Source of the DNA: UMGS172 sp045651745
GTDB taxonomy: Bacteria > Bacillota > Clostridia > Oscillospirales > Acutalibacteraceae
Reading direction: 5' to 3'
Length of the DNA stretch: 10,185 bases
Assembly (NCBI GenBank): GCA_045651745.1
Contig: JAZRSW010000017.1
Coordinates: 1 to 10,185 of the forward strand
Numbering within the stretch: position 1 is the stretch's first letter; each line of letters opens with the position of its first letter. The position numbers were made by a program, and so were the translations under genes. Under the pieces are notes generated by a model. It was not told the origin of the DNA. It saw nothing but the letters and a program-made list of their open reading frames with translations, and searched no databases. Shown piece after piece: positions 1-6,782 of this stretch.

Positions 1-335
1 CCTACCGAAGCGCATTTACAAACGATACCGACTTTATGCAGTGGATTACTTATAGTCGCGACCGCAGTCTTTATGATATACCTGTTGACGTTAATGCAGA
101 TGATGAAATCATCACTCTTTCAACCTGCTGTTATGACTTTACCAACGCACGTTTTGTTATACTAGGGCGTTTGGTTCGCCAAGGCGAATCTAGCGAGGTT
201 GATATAAATAATTCATCCGTTAACAAGGATGTTCTCTACCCCGGCGAATATTACGCCAAGAAAAAGATTCCAATCCCCCAAATCACATCATCTGAAAGCT
301 CTACTTCAAGCAAGGAAACAACTACTTCAAAATAA
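1..335 (+). CDS. Class B sortase, 3' end only (5' part outside window)
   Basis: Partial gene, read in frame from base 3. The visible part is the C-terminal end of a class B sortase, a membrane-anchored transpeptidase that cleaves a sorting signal and joins surface proteins to the cell wall. The segment IITLSTCCYDF followed by ARFVILGRLV matches the SrtB active-site strand. The catalytic Cys codon is at 126-128 and the catalytic Arg codon at 150-152. Both are intact, so this copy should be active if the unseen His is present. After the catalytic strand the protein runs on for about 55 residues into a Ser/Thr-rich tail (SSESSTSSKETTTSK), which is longer than a typical SrtB end and resembles the linker in the next protein. 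The next gene starts 30 bases downstream with a strong ribosome binding site, so the two are probably co-transcribed. The family call is firm; the size and N-terminal domains are unknown. Confidence 0.88.
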   Translation, partial: YRSAFTNDTDFMQWITYSRDRSLYDIPVDVNADDEIITLSTCCYDFTNARFVILGRLVRQGESSEVDINNSSVNKDVLYPGEYYAKKKIPIPQITSSESSTSSKETTTSK

Positions 336-353
336 AATACAACAAATAAAAAA

Positions 354-358
354 GGAGG
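354..358 (+). promoter_or_regulatory. Shine-Dalgarno sequence of the 964-aa fusion gene
   Basis: A GGAGG core within AAAGGAGG lies 7 bases before the ATG at 366. It is close to the ideal match to 16S rRNA and fixes this start codon. Confidence 0.9.
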
Positions 359-365
359 TTTAAGC

Positions 366-3260
366 ATGGCTAAGGACGTTAAAATCGAAATTTTATACTA
401 CAAAACTTCTTCCGACGTGTCGCTCGAATTCGGGCTTCATGGGAATTATCCTATGCGTCTGCTTTCCTCCCCTTGTAATGATAAGAAAACTTTTTTATCT
501 CAATTAAAACGCGCTGTTTCACGTAGCGAGATTATAATAACCATCGGCGGTTACAATGAGGATAACATTCCTTCTTTTATCGCTCGCGCAATCGGCAAAA
601 AAGAGATTGTTCCCGATTATAGCAAAAACGGAATAATCACCGAACAGAAGCACAGTCTACCCGAAGGTGCAGTCACATTAACTTCTAAAAGCAAATTATT
701 TGGCGGTTTTTTAATTGAATGTGGTCCACAAACAATAATTAGTTTTACTAACAATAAAAAGGTTACACTCGATATTGTTAATGATTTTTTGGTTGATTAC
801 ATAACCGAACATCATAATTGCTACGGTACAGGTGTTGTGTTTGTAAATAAAGAAAATACCGATGATTCAATTATCGAGGAAGCACCTGTAATTGAGGAAG
901 CACCTGTAATTGAGGAAACACCTGTAATTGAGGAAACACATGTAATTGAAGAAACACCTGTAATTGAAGAAATCCCCATTGTTGAGGAATCTGTTAACAA
1001 CGATATTTCAGAAAACGATGACGGTGAAACATCCGAAGATAATGTTGACGATGCAACCACTATTATTTCAGAGAATGAATCTGAGCAAAATAACACCTTA
1101 GCAATCACTTTAGAAAAAGTGTATCTGGACGATGATGACGATTTTATAGATTATGATGCCACTCAAAAACAGCCTCACCGTCATAACAAAAACCGTACAA
1201 CAAGAACTTTGTGCTATATATTGTCGGCCTTTGTTATTATTTTCACTTCATTGACTATTTGGTATTTTAGCAAAAACAAACCTGCTGATGCAACGGCAAA
1301 AGATTATTATAGTTACGCACAAAACTTAATTTCAACATACAAAAACAACCCTAATGTTGCCTTTAACAAAATCAAAGGCGATGATAACAAGATTTTCGCG
1401 TGGCTTAATATCGACTCTATTGACGTCAACCACCCTGTTTACACTGTTGACAGTCTTGATAAAACATATATTTATCTTAATTCCCTGCCCAACGGTATGG
1501 CCGACCGTCGCGGTATGTTGTTTAGTACCACTAATGATGAAATAACACATATTAACCGCAACACTATAATTTATGGTAGTGCTAACCCCGGCGGTATCTT
1601 TGAAAAACTCACCTCTGAAACCGCAAGTTTAGATATTACAACCATTGACGGTCATTATTTATTAGGTTGGAAGGTTTTATCGTCGTTCACCCACTCAAAT
1701 GCTAACGGTTTTGATTATGAACAAACCAATTTTGAGACCGCTGATGATTATATTTCTTATCTTTCGAAAATTGATGAACTTTCCGAAAGTCCTTCATACC
1801 AAACCTTTTACGGTAATGAGAAATTACTGATTTTAATTGCTGTTACTGATAACGAACGTTATATTACTGTTGCTACATTATCCTCAATTAAGATTTTATC
1901 AACTCCCGACTATAATATTAACAGCAGTTCAAATGGCTCTGATTCATCGGTTGATTCAAGTTCAGGTGTCGGTACAAGTTCAGAAGACGTTACATCAAAC
2001 GACGATGAGGAAGACGATGATAATGATTTTTTAGGTCACACACCCGAAATCATTTTGCCAACTATCCCCTCAACACCAAGCACACCATCAAAACCTTCAT
2101 CTGTTGTCAGTTCAAGCACTTCAAGTAAAAACACAACAACTGCGACATCAACAACAACATCAATTAGCCCATCATCAAGTACCGTGACATCTATACCGTC
2201 AACCTCAAATTCCACTTCAAGCAGTACGTCATCTCAACTCACTTCTGCTCAACCGAGCGTGCCGAGTAGCGCTATTGTATCAAGCGTTGTTCAATCCTCA
2301 AGTAATGTTATTTCAAACAGTTCATCTGTTAGTTCCTCTACCGTTTCCAAGCCAAATGTTGACCCTATTTACACATGGGACGTTATGGTAGCTGTTAAAT
2401 CCACCGGACCGGACAGAACAGGTGAAGTTATTGTTGGTACAGCCACCGAGGTTGTTGCTTGGATTATCGAGATTGAAATGAGTCCGACCATACACCCGCC
2501 TGAAGCCTTAATTGCTCAAGCAGTTGTTAAGTATAACTGGATTATAAACAACGGCGGACGTTGTACTGTGACGGATACCGGTGAAGTAATACCACCCTCA
2601 AAACCGCCACAAAATGCAATGCAAAAGCCCACAAAGCAGGCATTACAGTATGCCAACGAGGCAAAAGGTATGGTTTTAACTTACGGCAATAAACTAGCTC
2701 TAACCTACTGCCACGACATATCTGCAGGTTATACCGCAGCATACCACAACGTTTGGGGTGGTGGCAACTACGCCTATTTACAGGGTGTTGAATGTGCTAT
2801 CGACAAAAATGCAAAGAATTACGAAGTTACAACCACATATACTTCTGCAGAAATCAAGGCTGTTTTTGAGTATATGAAAAACAGCGACAAGTCAACATAT
2901 AGCAGTTTCAAAAATATTGACATTGAGAGTATGCCCCCCGAACAATGGCTTGTTCCAACTAAATATGATGCAAATAATGCATACTGTCTCGAAATCAGTA
3001 TTTTCGGTGTTAAGAAAAATGGTAAGTTCCTGCGCGACAGTGTACTGACAAAGACGATTACAGGTAAAACTTCGCTTCGTTCTTCGGCATATACTATCAC
3101 CTACAACGCCGATACTGACACCTTCACCGTAACAACAAGAGGTCACGGTCACGGTGTCGGTTTAAGCCAACAAGGTGCTATACTTTATGCAAAACAAGGT
3201 TGGACTGCCGAGCAGATTTTAGCACACTTCTTCCCAGGCACAACCCTTATTAAAAATTAA
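366..3260 (+). CDS. Membrane fusion protein: CinA/MoaB-like domain, pseudosortase B and SpoIID/LytB domain
   Basis: A 964-residue protein. Residues 1-155 resemble the N-terminal domain of CinA (MoaB-like): IIITIGGYNEDN stands where GGLGPT is usual, and LPEGAVTLTSKSKLFGGFLIE matches the family's MPEGA...PGF stretch. Residues 169-208 are Glu-rich hexapeptide repeats. An acidic stretch and a basic patch (RHNKNRTTR) precede a membrane helix at about 282-301, implying N-terminus inside and C-terminus outside. Residues about 312-506 follow the class B sortase pattern, but Ser405 replaces the His in IIYGHN and Val493 stands at the Cys position; Arg498 remains. Residues about 507-667 are a Ser/Thr/Pro linker with an acidic patch. 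Residues about 671-964 are a SpoIID/LytB domain, a family of peptidoglycan lytic transglycosylases and amidase enhancers, with the expected catalytic Glu704 in EMSP, CHDISAGYT at 782-790 and GHGHGVGLSQQGA from 926. Domain calls are by eye; SpoIID is firmest, CinA-like weakest. Confidence 0.88.
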   Translation: MAKDVKIEILYYKTSSDVSLEFGLHGNYPMRLLSSPCNDKKTFLSQLKRAVSRSEIIITIGGYNEDNIPSFIARAIGKKEIVPDYSKNGIITEQKHSLPEGAVTLTSKSKLFGGFLIECGPQTIISFTNNKKVTLDIVNDFLVDYITEHHNCYGTGVVFVNKENTDDSIIEEAPVIEEAPVIEETPVIEETHVIEETPVIEEIPIVEESVNNDISENDDGETSEDNVDDATTIISENESEQNNTLAITLEKVYLDDDDDFIDYDATQKQPHRHNKNRTTRTLCYILSAFVIIFTSLTIWYFSKNKPADATAKDYYSYAQNLISTYKNNPNVAFNKIKGDDNKIFAWLNIDSIDVNHPVYTVDSLDKTYIYLNSLPNGMADRRGMLFSTTNDEITHINRNTIIYGSANPGGIFEKLTSETASLDITTIDGHYLLGWKVLSSFTHSNANGFDYEQTNFETADDYISYLSKIDELSESPSYQTFYGNEKLLILIAVTDNERYITVATLSSIKILSTPDYNINSSSNGSDSSVDSSSGVGTSSEDVTSNDDEEDDDNDFLGHTPEIILPTIPSTPSTPSKPSSVVSSSTSSKNTTTATSTTTSISPSSSTVTSIPSTSNSTSSSTSSQLTSAQPSVPSSAIVSSVVQSSSNVISNSSSVSSSTVSKPNVDPIYTWDVMVAVKSTGPDRTGEVIVGTATEVVAWIIEIEMSPTIHPPEALIAQAVVKYNWIINNGGRCTVTDTGEVIPPSKPPQNAMQKPTKQALQYANEAKGMVLTYGNKLALTYCHDISAGYTAAYHNVWGGGNYAYLQGVECAIDKNAKNYEVTTTYTSAEIKAVFEYMKNSDKSTYSSFKNIDIESMPPEQWLVPTKYDANNAYCLEISIFGVKKNGKFLRDSVLTKTITGKTSLRSSAYTITYNADTDTFTVTTRGHGHGVGLSQQGAILYAKQGWTAEQILAHFFPGTTLIKN
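870..989 (+). repeat. 18-bp in-frame tandem repeat encoding (V/I)IEE(A/T)P
   Basis: About 6.7 units of 18 bp, each coding for a hexapeptide of the form VIEETP. Units start at 870, 888, 906, 924, 942 and 960, with a partial one at 978. The middle units are nearly identical at DNA level and the edge units have diverged, as expected from slippage or unequal exchange. The repeats sit on the predicted cytoplasmic side of the fusion protein, between the CinA/MoaB-like domain and the membrane helix. Confidence 0.93.
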
Positions 3261-3273
3261 ATTAAGGCATAAA

Positions 3274-3301
3274 AAAGTGCAGGGCGTTTGCCCTGCACTT
3301 T
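3274..3301. terminator. Bidirectional intrinsic terminator
   Basis: A perfect 12-bp stem (AAAGTGCAGGGC / GCCCTGCACTTT) with a GTTT loop lies between two convergent genes. Reading plus, it is followed by TAATTTTATT; reading minus, the run of As at 3271-3276 gives a U-tract. It starts 13 bases after the stop of the fusion gene and 4 bases after the stop of the four-helix membrane protein gene, so it likely serves both. Confidence 0.93.
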
Positions 3302-3305
3302 AATT

Positions 3306-4166
3306 TTATTCAATTTCAACTGTTTTTTTACGTTTAAGCAACGGGACTATGAAAAGTATAAATCCGATTATCAGTGATACAAGTATCAGAAAAGCGCCCG
3401 AGAAAATGATGATTTTAATCAAGTCATAAGAATAACCAACGGCAAAGTAATACAACGACTTAATGGCTATATTAAGATGTTTTATCGTATTTGTATACAA
3501 TAAATACAACGGCGCAATCGCTAACATTAAACCGCAGGTCATAAACGAAATACCTGAGAAGAACCAAAATGATTTACGCCATTTTTTAACTACAACCATC
3601 AAAATAGTTAAAACAGCAAATAAACCGAAAGACGCTAACGATACAACTTTAAAAATACCTTTTAAGTTATTAGCATAACTGCCGATTGTATAAATAAACG
3701 GCATTTCAGAATAACCTTTACATTCATCGGCACAATGGGTTGCAACGTACATAATGTCTTCATAAGATTCTTCGGTTAAATCATACTCTTTATCTGTAAA
3801 ATATGTAACCATCGAATCGTAGAATTTCTGTTTAACTCCATCATAATCAAAGCCGTCAGTATCATTCTTTTTTCCGTTGTAAGCAACGTTTATTATATTA
3901 TTGATTTGCACTTTCATATCTTCGTTTGATATGATATTGGAAAGTACACCGTGCTCAACGCCAGCGGGAATAGCAATTCCATCCTCAATAGATTGAGAGT
4001 ATTCGGAATAAATCAAATTATAATAGTCGTGCTTATCCAAAATTGTTGTCATAAACTTGGAATTGCAAAACGTCATTCCAAGTATACCTGACAAAATGGC
4101 GACAAACAGAAAAACAGAAAGGATAAGTGACAAAATTGTCAACGATATTTTATCATAAATTTTCAT
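3306..4166 (-). CDS. Four-helix membrane protein with large extracellular domain, function unknown
   Basis: A 286-residue protein that I do not recognise as a named family. Membrane helices are predicted by eye at about 8-30, 172-193, 199-221 and 251-275. The basic loop KKWRKS between helices 2 and 3 and the basic end KRKK place the N- and C-termini inside. Residues 31-170 would then form one soluble domain outside the cell, rich in acidic and aromatic residues, with a paired-Cys segment HCADEC at 144-149. It is the last gene of the sortase operon: its start lies 12 bases after the sortase stop, with a GGAGGG ribosome binding site at 4172-4177, and a terminator follows directly. The position suggests a partner of the sortase or its substrate, such as a chaperone, retention factor or sensor; this is inference from context only. 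The reading frame is real beyond reasonable doubt. Confidence 0.85.
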   Translation of the reverse strand: MKIYDKISLTILSLILSVFLFVAILSGILGMTFCNSKFMTTILDKHDYYNLIYSEYSQSIEDGIAIPAGVEHGVLSNIISNEDMKVQINNIINVAYNGKKNDTDGFDYDGVKQKFYDSMVTYFTDKEYDLTEESYEDIMYVATHCADECKGYSEMPFIYTIGSYANNLKGIFKVVSLASFGLFAVLTILMVVVKKWRKSFWFFSGISFMTCGLMLAIAPLYLLYTNTIKHLNIAIKSLYYFAVGYSYDLIKIIIFSGAFLILVSLIIGFILFIVPLLKRKKTVEIE

Positions 4167-4178
4167 ATTATCCCTCCG

Positions 4179-4889
4179 TTATTTAGCGGCAACGTCAACT
4201 TTAGGGCCTGACACATAATCTGCCATTACAAAAAAACGTTCAGACCTGAAAGCAACAGCGTTGAAAGGATAGCAAGTATATAGAACAAGATTGTCATGGT
4301 CAGCTCGCAAATCAAAAAGTTTTTCAGCCTCGGTAGCCTTGACAATTTGAATATCAGTGACTTTATATTCATAAGCACCCCAAGAGGTAGAATAATAAAT
4401 AGTGTCACCTATTTCTACATTCTGCAAGCCGTTAAAATGAGTAGTAACATGGGCAGCAACAAGCGTTGTACTACCAAATCCCGGCAATTTACTGTAATTA
4501 TACTGACCGGGACCTTTTTTCAATATAGCCTTGGTATCACCGTAATACACATCACAATCAACACCTGTGTCAGGGATTGTAATATGCGCATATTTCTCGC
4601 CCATTTTTGGCATAGTAATATCCGTGACGTGAATTTTAGGCTGTTGCTCTGCATTCCAATCAACAAACTCGATTTTATTATCAGCTACTTCTGCTCTATT
4701 AAAATTCGGTACGCTTTCGCCAACAAACATCGATAATACCGACGAAATCGGTGCAATGATAGGATTAGCAACGAAAAATACAATTAAATAAGCAATAAAA
4801 CAAAAGAGTAACGGTAGTCCAAAGAAAGTCATTACCCTTTTAATCAAACTGCCTTTTTTAGGAGTTTTAATATACATATTATTTATCAT
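4179..4889 (-). CDS. Class D-like sortase
   Basis: A sortase transpeptidase, 236 residues from the chosen start. One membrane helix at about 20-41, after a basic N-terminus, would anchor it with the catalytic domain outside. Catalytic residues are all present: His147 in AAHVTTH, Cys206 in LVLYTCYPF, and Arg218 in RSERFFV (Arg215 is close by). The TCYPF form of the active-site strand and the lack of a C-terminal helix fit class D better than A, B or C. Start choice: an upstream ATG at 4925 would overlap the previous gene by 47 bases and has no ribosome site. The ATG at 4889 has AGAAAGG 3 bases upstream, closer than ideal, and overlaps the previous stop by 11 bases, suggesting translational coupling. 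ATG 4877 (232 residues) is the alternative. The preceding gene encodes a protein with a sorting signal, its probable substrate. Confidence 0.92.
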   Translation of the reverse strand: MINNMYIKTPKKGSLIKRVMTFFGLPLLFCFIAYLIVFFVANPIIAPISSVLSMFVGESVPNFNRAEVADNKIEFVDWNAEQQPKIHVTDITMPKMGEKYAHITIPDTGVDCDVYYGDTKAILKKGPGQYNYSKLPGFGSTTLVAAHVTTHFNGLQNVEIGDTIYYSTSWGAYEYKVTDIQIVKATEAEKLFDLRADHDNLVLYTCYPFNAVAFRSERFFVMADYVSGPKVDVAAK

Positions 4890-5490
4890 TAACCTTTCTG
4901 CAAGCAGAAATAAATACAAATGCAATACCGAGCATTAAAACAGATGTAGCAACTATAACATACATCATATTTCCTTCAACACCGGTCTGTTTAATAATAT
5001 TTCCGCCAACAACAGGAATATTAACGGGCGCATCACTTGAGGAATAACCCGGAACAGTGGAATCACCGGTAAAGTTTAATGTTACGTCAAACTTATCTGC
5101 CTTATCACCTTTTTGGATGACCAAATCGGCATCAACAACCGAAGCTGCATCTTCAATCTTTTTTAAAATTTGATTTTTGACTGTTGCATTAACTGATGAA
5201 AAACTAACAGCATCTGCATTTTCAAGCATTTCGTAAGCGTCAGCAATATTAGCTAAAATCTCATCAATTTGTTGAGTTTTAAGGTCAGCCTTCGTAAGAT
5301 AATCTTCAGCCTGATTTATATAAATAGCGGGAATTTCTACCAATACAGTACCTTGGCCTAAATTAACTTTCTTGCTGAGAGCATCTATAATTCTCTGCTC
5401 ATCTGCGGTAATACCGGAAACAGCACTTGCAGAAACTGCACAAGCAATAACAAGAGCTAGTGCAATAATAAATGAAATAATTTTCTTCAT
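4879..5490 (-). CDS. Secreted cell-wall-anchored protein, likely substrate of adjacent sortase
   Basis: A 203-residue surface protein of unknown function. It has a classic signal peptide (MKKIISFIIALALVIACAV..., probable cleavage after ASA at residue 23). The body is a helical, Ala/Asp/Glu-rich region (about 27-125) followed by a strand-rich part to about 160. The C-terminus has the layout of a sorting signal: IIKQTG at 165-170, a hydrophobic helix at about 175-196, and the short charged tail CRKVNDK. The motif lacks the Pro of LPXTG, so it is a variant signal. It is the first gene of a three-gene operon with a sortase and a membrane protein, which strongly suggests the neighbouring class D-like sortase acts on it. 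The start is well supported: AGGAG lies 9 bases upstream and a good promoter stands just before. The role as substrate is inference from motif plus linkage. Confidence 0.88.
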   Translation of the reverse strand: MKKIISFIIALALVIACAVSASAVSGITADEQRIIDALSKKVNLGQGTVLVEIPAIYINQAEDYLTKADLKTQQIDEILANIADAYEMLENADAVSFSSVNATVKNQILKKIEDAASVVDADLVIQKGDKADKFDVTLNFTGDSTVPGYSSSDAPVNIPVVGGNIIKQTGVEGNMMYVIVATSVLMLGIAFVFISACRKVNDK

Positions 5491-5499
5491 TACATACTA

Positions 5500-5504
5500 C
5501 TCCT
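5500..5504 (-). promoter_or_regulatory. Shine-Dalgarno sequence of sortase-substrate gene
   Basis: On the minus strand AGGAG lies 9 bases before the ATG at 5490. It supports that start, and with it the signal peptide. Confidence 0.8.
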
Positions 5505-5525
5505 AATAAATAATCACTATAATAT

Positions 5526-5553
5526 ATTCTACCACAAAAGAATTTAAAGTCAA
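5526..5553 (-). promoter_or_regulatory. Sigma-A-type promoter of the sortase operon
   Basis: On the minus strand TTGACT (5548-5553) and TAGAAT (5526-5531) are separated by 16 bases, with a TGG just before the -10 giving an extended -10 (TGTGGTAGAAT). Transcription would start near 5519, leaving a leader of about 28 bases with the ribosome binding site. Confidence 0.78.
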
Positions 5554-5572
5554 CATTATTTTCGAATATAAT

Positions 5573-5591
5573 TATTAACATAATGTTAATA
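5573..5591. promoter_or_regulatory. 19-bp perfect palindrome upstream of sortase promoter, candidate operator
   Basis: TATTAACAT and ATGTTAATA are exact inverted copies around a single central A. The site ends 19 bases upstream of the -35 box, with its centre about 63 bases upstream of the expected transcription start. It lies beyond the ftsZ terminator, so it is unlikely to act as RNA. The form and position fit a dimeric regulator, perhaps an activator. The sequence alone does not identify the protein, and AT-rich DNA raises the chance of a coincidental match. Confidence 0.5.
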
Positions 5592-5609
5592 TATAAACTA
5601 TTTTTCGAC

Positions 5610-5646
5610 AAAAAAATGACCCTCTCGTTTAAAATGAGGGTCATTT
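5610..5646 (-). terminator. Intrinsic terminator of ftsZ
   Basis: The 11-bp arms AAATGACCCTC (5614-5624) and GAGGGTCATTT (5636-5646) enclose an 11-base loop. On the minus strand the stem is followed by seven Us (5610-5616, partly within the stem). It begins 16 bases after the ftsZ stop and insulates the sortase operon from ftsZ transcription. Confidence 0.88.
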
Positions 5647-5661
5647 AATATAAGTACTAAA

Positions 5662-6723
5662 TTATTTTGTTAATTCTTCAAGAATTGTGATGTAACCGTC
5701 GTCTTCAGGCTGGCTCTTAGAGAAAGTATCGAGAATACTGTCAGCAGGGCTCTTTTCCTCGTCCTTCTGGTCGCCTAAACCGGTAGCAACAACGATAATA
5801 CGCATCTCGTCTTCCATCATCGGGTCAAGCTGTGCACCCCAAATGATAGTTGCATCAGGATGAGCCATATCAGAAATAATGGTGGAAGCCTGTTCAACCT
5901 CTTCAAGACCGATATCCTCAGAACCAATGATACTGATGATAACACCTCGAGCATTTTCCATGCTAGTCTCAATAAGAGGACTGTGGATAGCCTTCTGAGC
6001 AGCAAGTTCAGCCTTATCACGGCCGGTAGCAATACCAACACCCATATGAGCATAACCAGCATCCTTCATTACCTGAGTAACGTCAGCAAAGTCGAGGTTA
6101 ACCATAGAGGTTACGTTGATAAGTTCAGAAATACTCTGAACACCCTGACGGAGAACGTCATCGGCAATTTCAAAAGCATTCTTTAAAGTAATCTTCTGTT
6201 CAGAAACAAATTTAAGTCTTTCGTTAGGGATAACAATCAAGCTGTCAACCTGAGCACGAAGAGCTTCGATACCCTCTTCAGCCTGAATCATTCTCTTTCT
6301 GCCTTCAAAGCTGAAAGGTTTAGTAACAATACCTACAGTCAAAATGCCGAGTTCTTTAGCAATTTGAGCAACAACGGGAGCTGCACCGGTACCTGTACCG
6401 CCGCCCATACCAGCTGCGATAAATACCATATCTGCACTGCGAAGTGCTGCTGCGATTTCTTCTTTAGACTCCTGAGCTGCATTTTCACCCTTATCGGGAG
6501 ATGCGCCTGCGCCCTGACCTTTAGTAAGTTTTTCACCAATCTGAATTTTATGAGTTGCTTTAGAAAGTAATAATGCTGCCTTATCGGTATTGATTGCTAT
6601 AAATTCTACACCGCGTACGCGTGCATCACCCAGACGGTTAACAGCGTTACCGCCGCCTCCGCCGACACCGACTACTTTAATCTGTACTACATCAGCCGTT
6701 TCGTTATCAATTTCGAATGCCAT
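5662..6723 (-). CDS. ftsZ: Cell division protein FtsZ
   Basis: Tubulin-like GTPase that polymerises into the Z-ring and recruits the division machinery. Numbering from the chosen start (353 residues): the N-terminal GTP-binding region has GVGGGGGNAVNR at 19-30, the tubulin signature GGGTGTG is at 107-113, and the T7 synergy loop NLDFADV at 209-215 carries Asp211 and Asp214 for GTP hydrolysis. The core ends near residue 318; the remaining tail is only about 35 residues and ends GYITILEELTK instead of the usual IPxFLR-type peptide that binds FtsA, SepF or ZipA. Start choice: an in-frame ATG at 6732 directly abuts the GGAAGG at 6733-6738, while the ATG at 6723 lies 9 bases from it and gives the family-typical N-terminus, so 6723 is preferred. 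The gene has its own promoter and terminator. No ftsA lies between it and ftsQ. Confidence 0.98.
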   Translation of the reverse strand: MAFEIDNETADVVQIKVVGVGGGGGNAVNRLGDARVRGVEFIAINTDKAALLLSKATHKIQIGEKLTKGQGAGASPDKGENAAQESKEEIAAALRSADMVFIAAGMGGGTGTGAAPVVAQIAKELGILTVGIVTKPFSFEGRKRMIQAEEGIEALRAQVDSLIVIPNERLKFVSEQKITLKNAFEIADDVLRQGVQSISELINVTSMVNLDFADVTQVMKDAGYAHMGVGIATGRDKAELAAQKAIHSPLIETSMENARGVIISIIGSEDIGLEEVEQASTIISDMAHPDATIIWGAQLDPMMEDEMRIIVVATGLGDQKDEEKSPADSILDTFSKSQPEDDGYITILEELTK

Positions 6724-6732
6724 TTTTATCAT

Positions 6733-6738
6733 CCTTCC
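6733..6738 (-). promoter_or_regulatory. Ribosome binding site that decides the ftsZ start
   Basis: GGAAGG on the minus strand is 9 bases from the ATG at 6723 but has no gap to the ATG at 6732. It therefore favours the downstream start, giving MAFEIDN as the N-terminus. Confidence 0.75.
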
Positions 6739-6782
6739 GATTTTTATGTATAAATACTTCTATTTACAGTATTCCGTTGTCA

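Noticed and set aside
870..989. Tandem repeats as a CRISPR-like array
   Set aside because: The units are directly adjacent with no spacers, keep the reading frame, and code for a regular peptide.
821..1108. Open frame of 95 residues on the minus strand opposite the repeats
   Set aside because: It is a mirror of the repeat region with Ser/Ile-rich low-complexity content. It has no ribosome site, and the plus-strand frame has clear domains.
4296..4736. 146-residue plus-strand frame
   Set aside because: It lies fully opposite the sortase coding sequence, which has an intact active site, and shows no domain or convincing start signal of its own.
4890..4925. Upstream ATG start for the class D-like sortase (248 residues)
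   Set aside because: It would overlap the substrate gene by 47 bases and has no ribosome binding site; the added residues are the overlap read in another frame.
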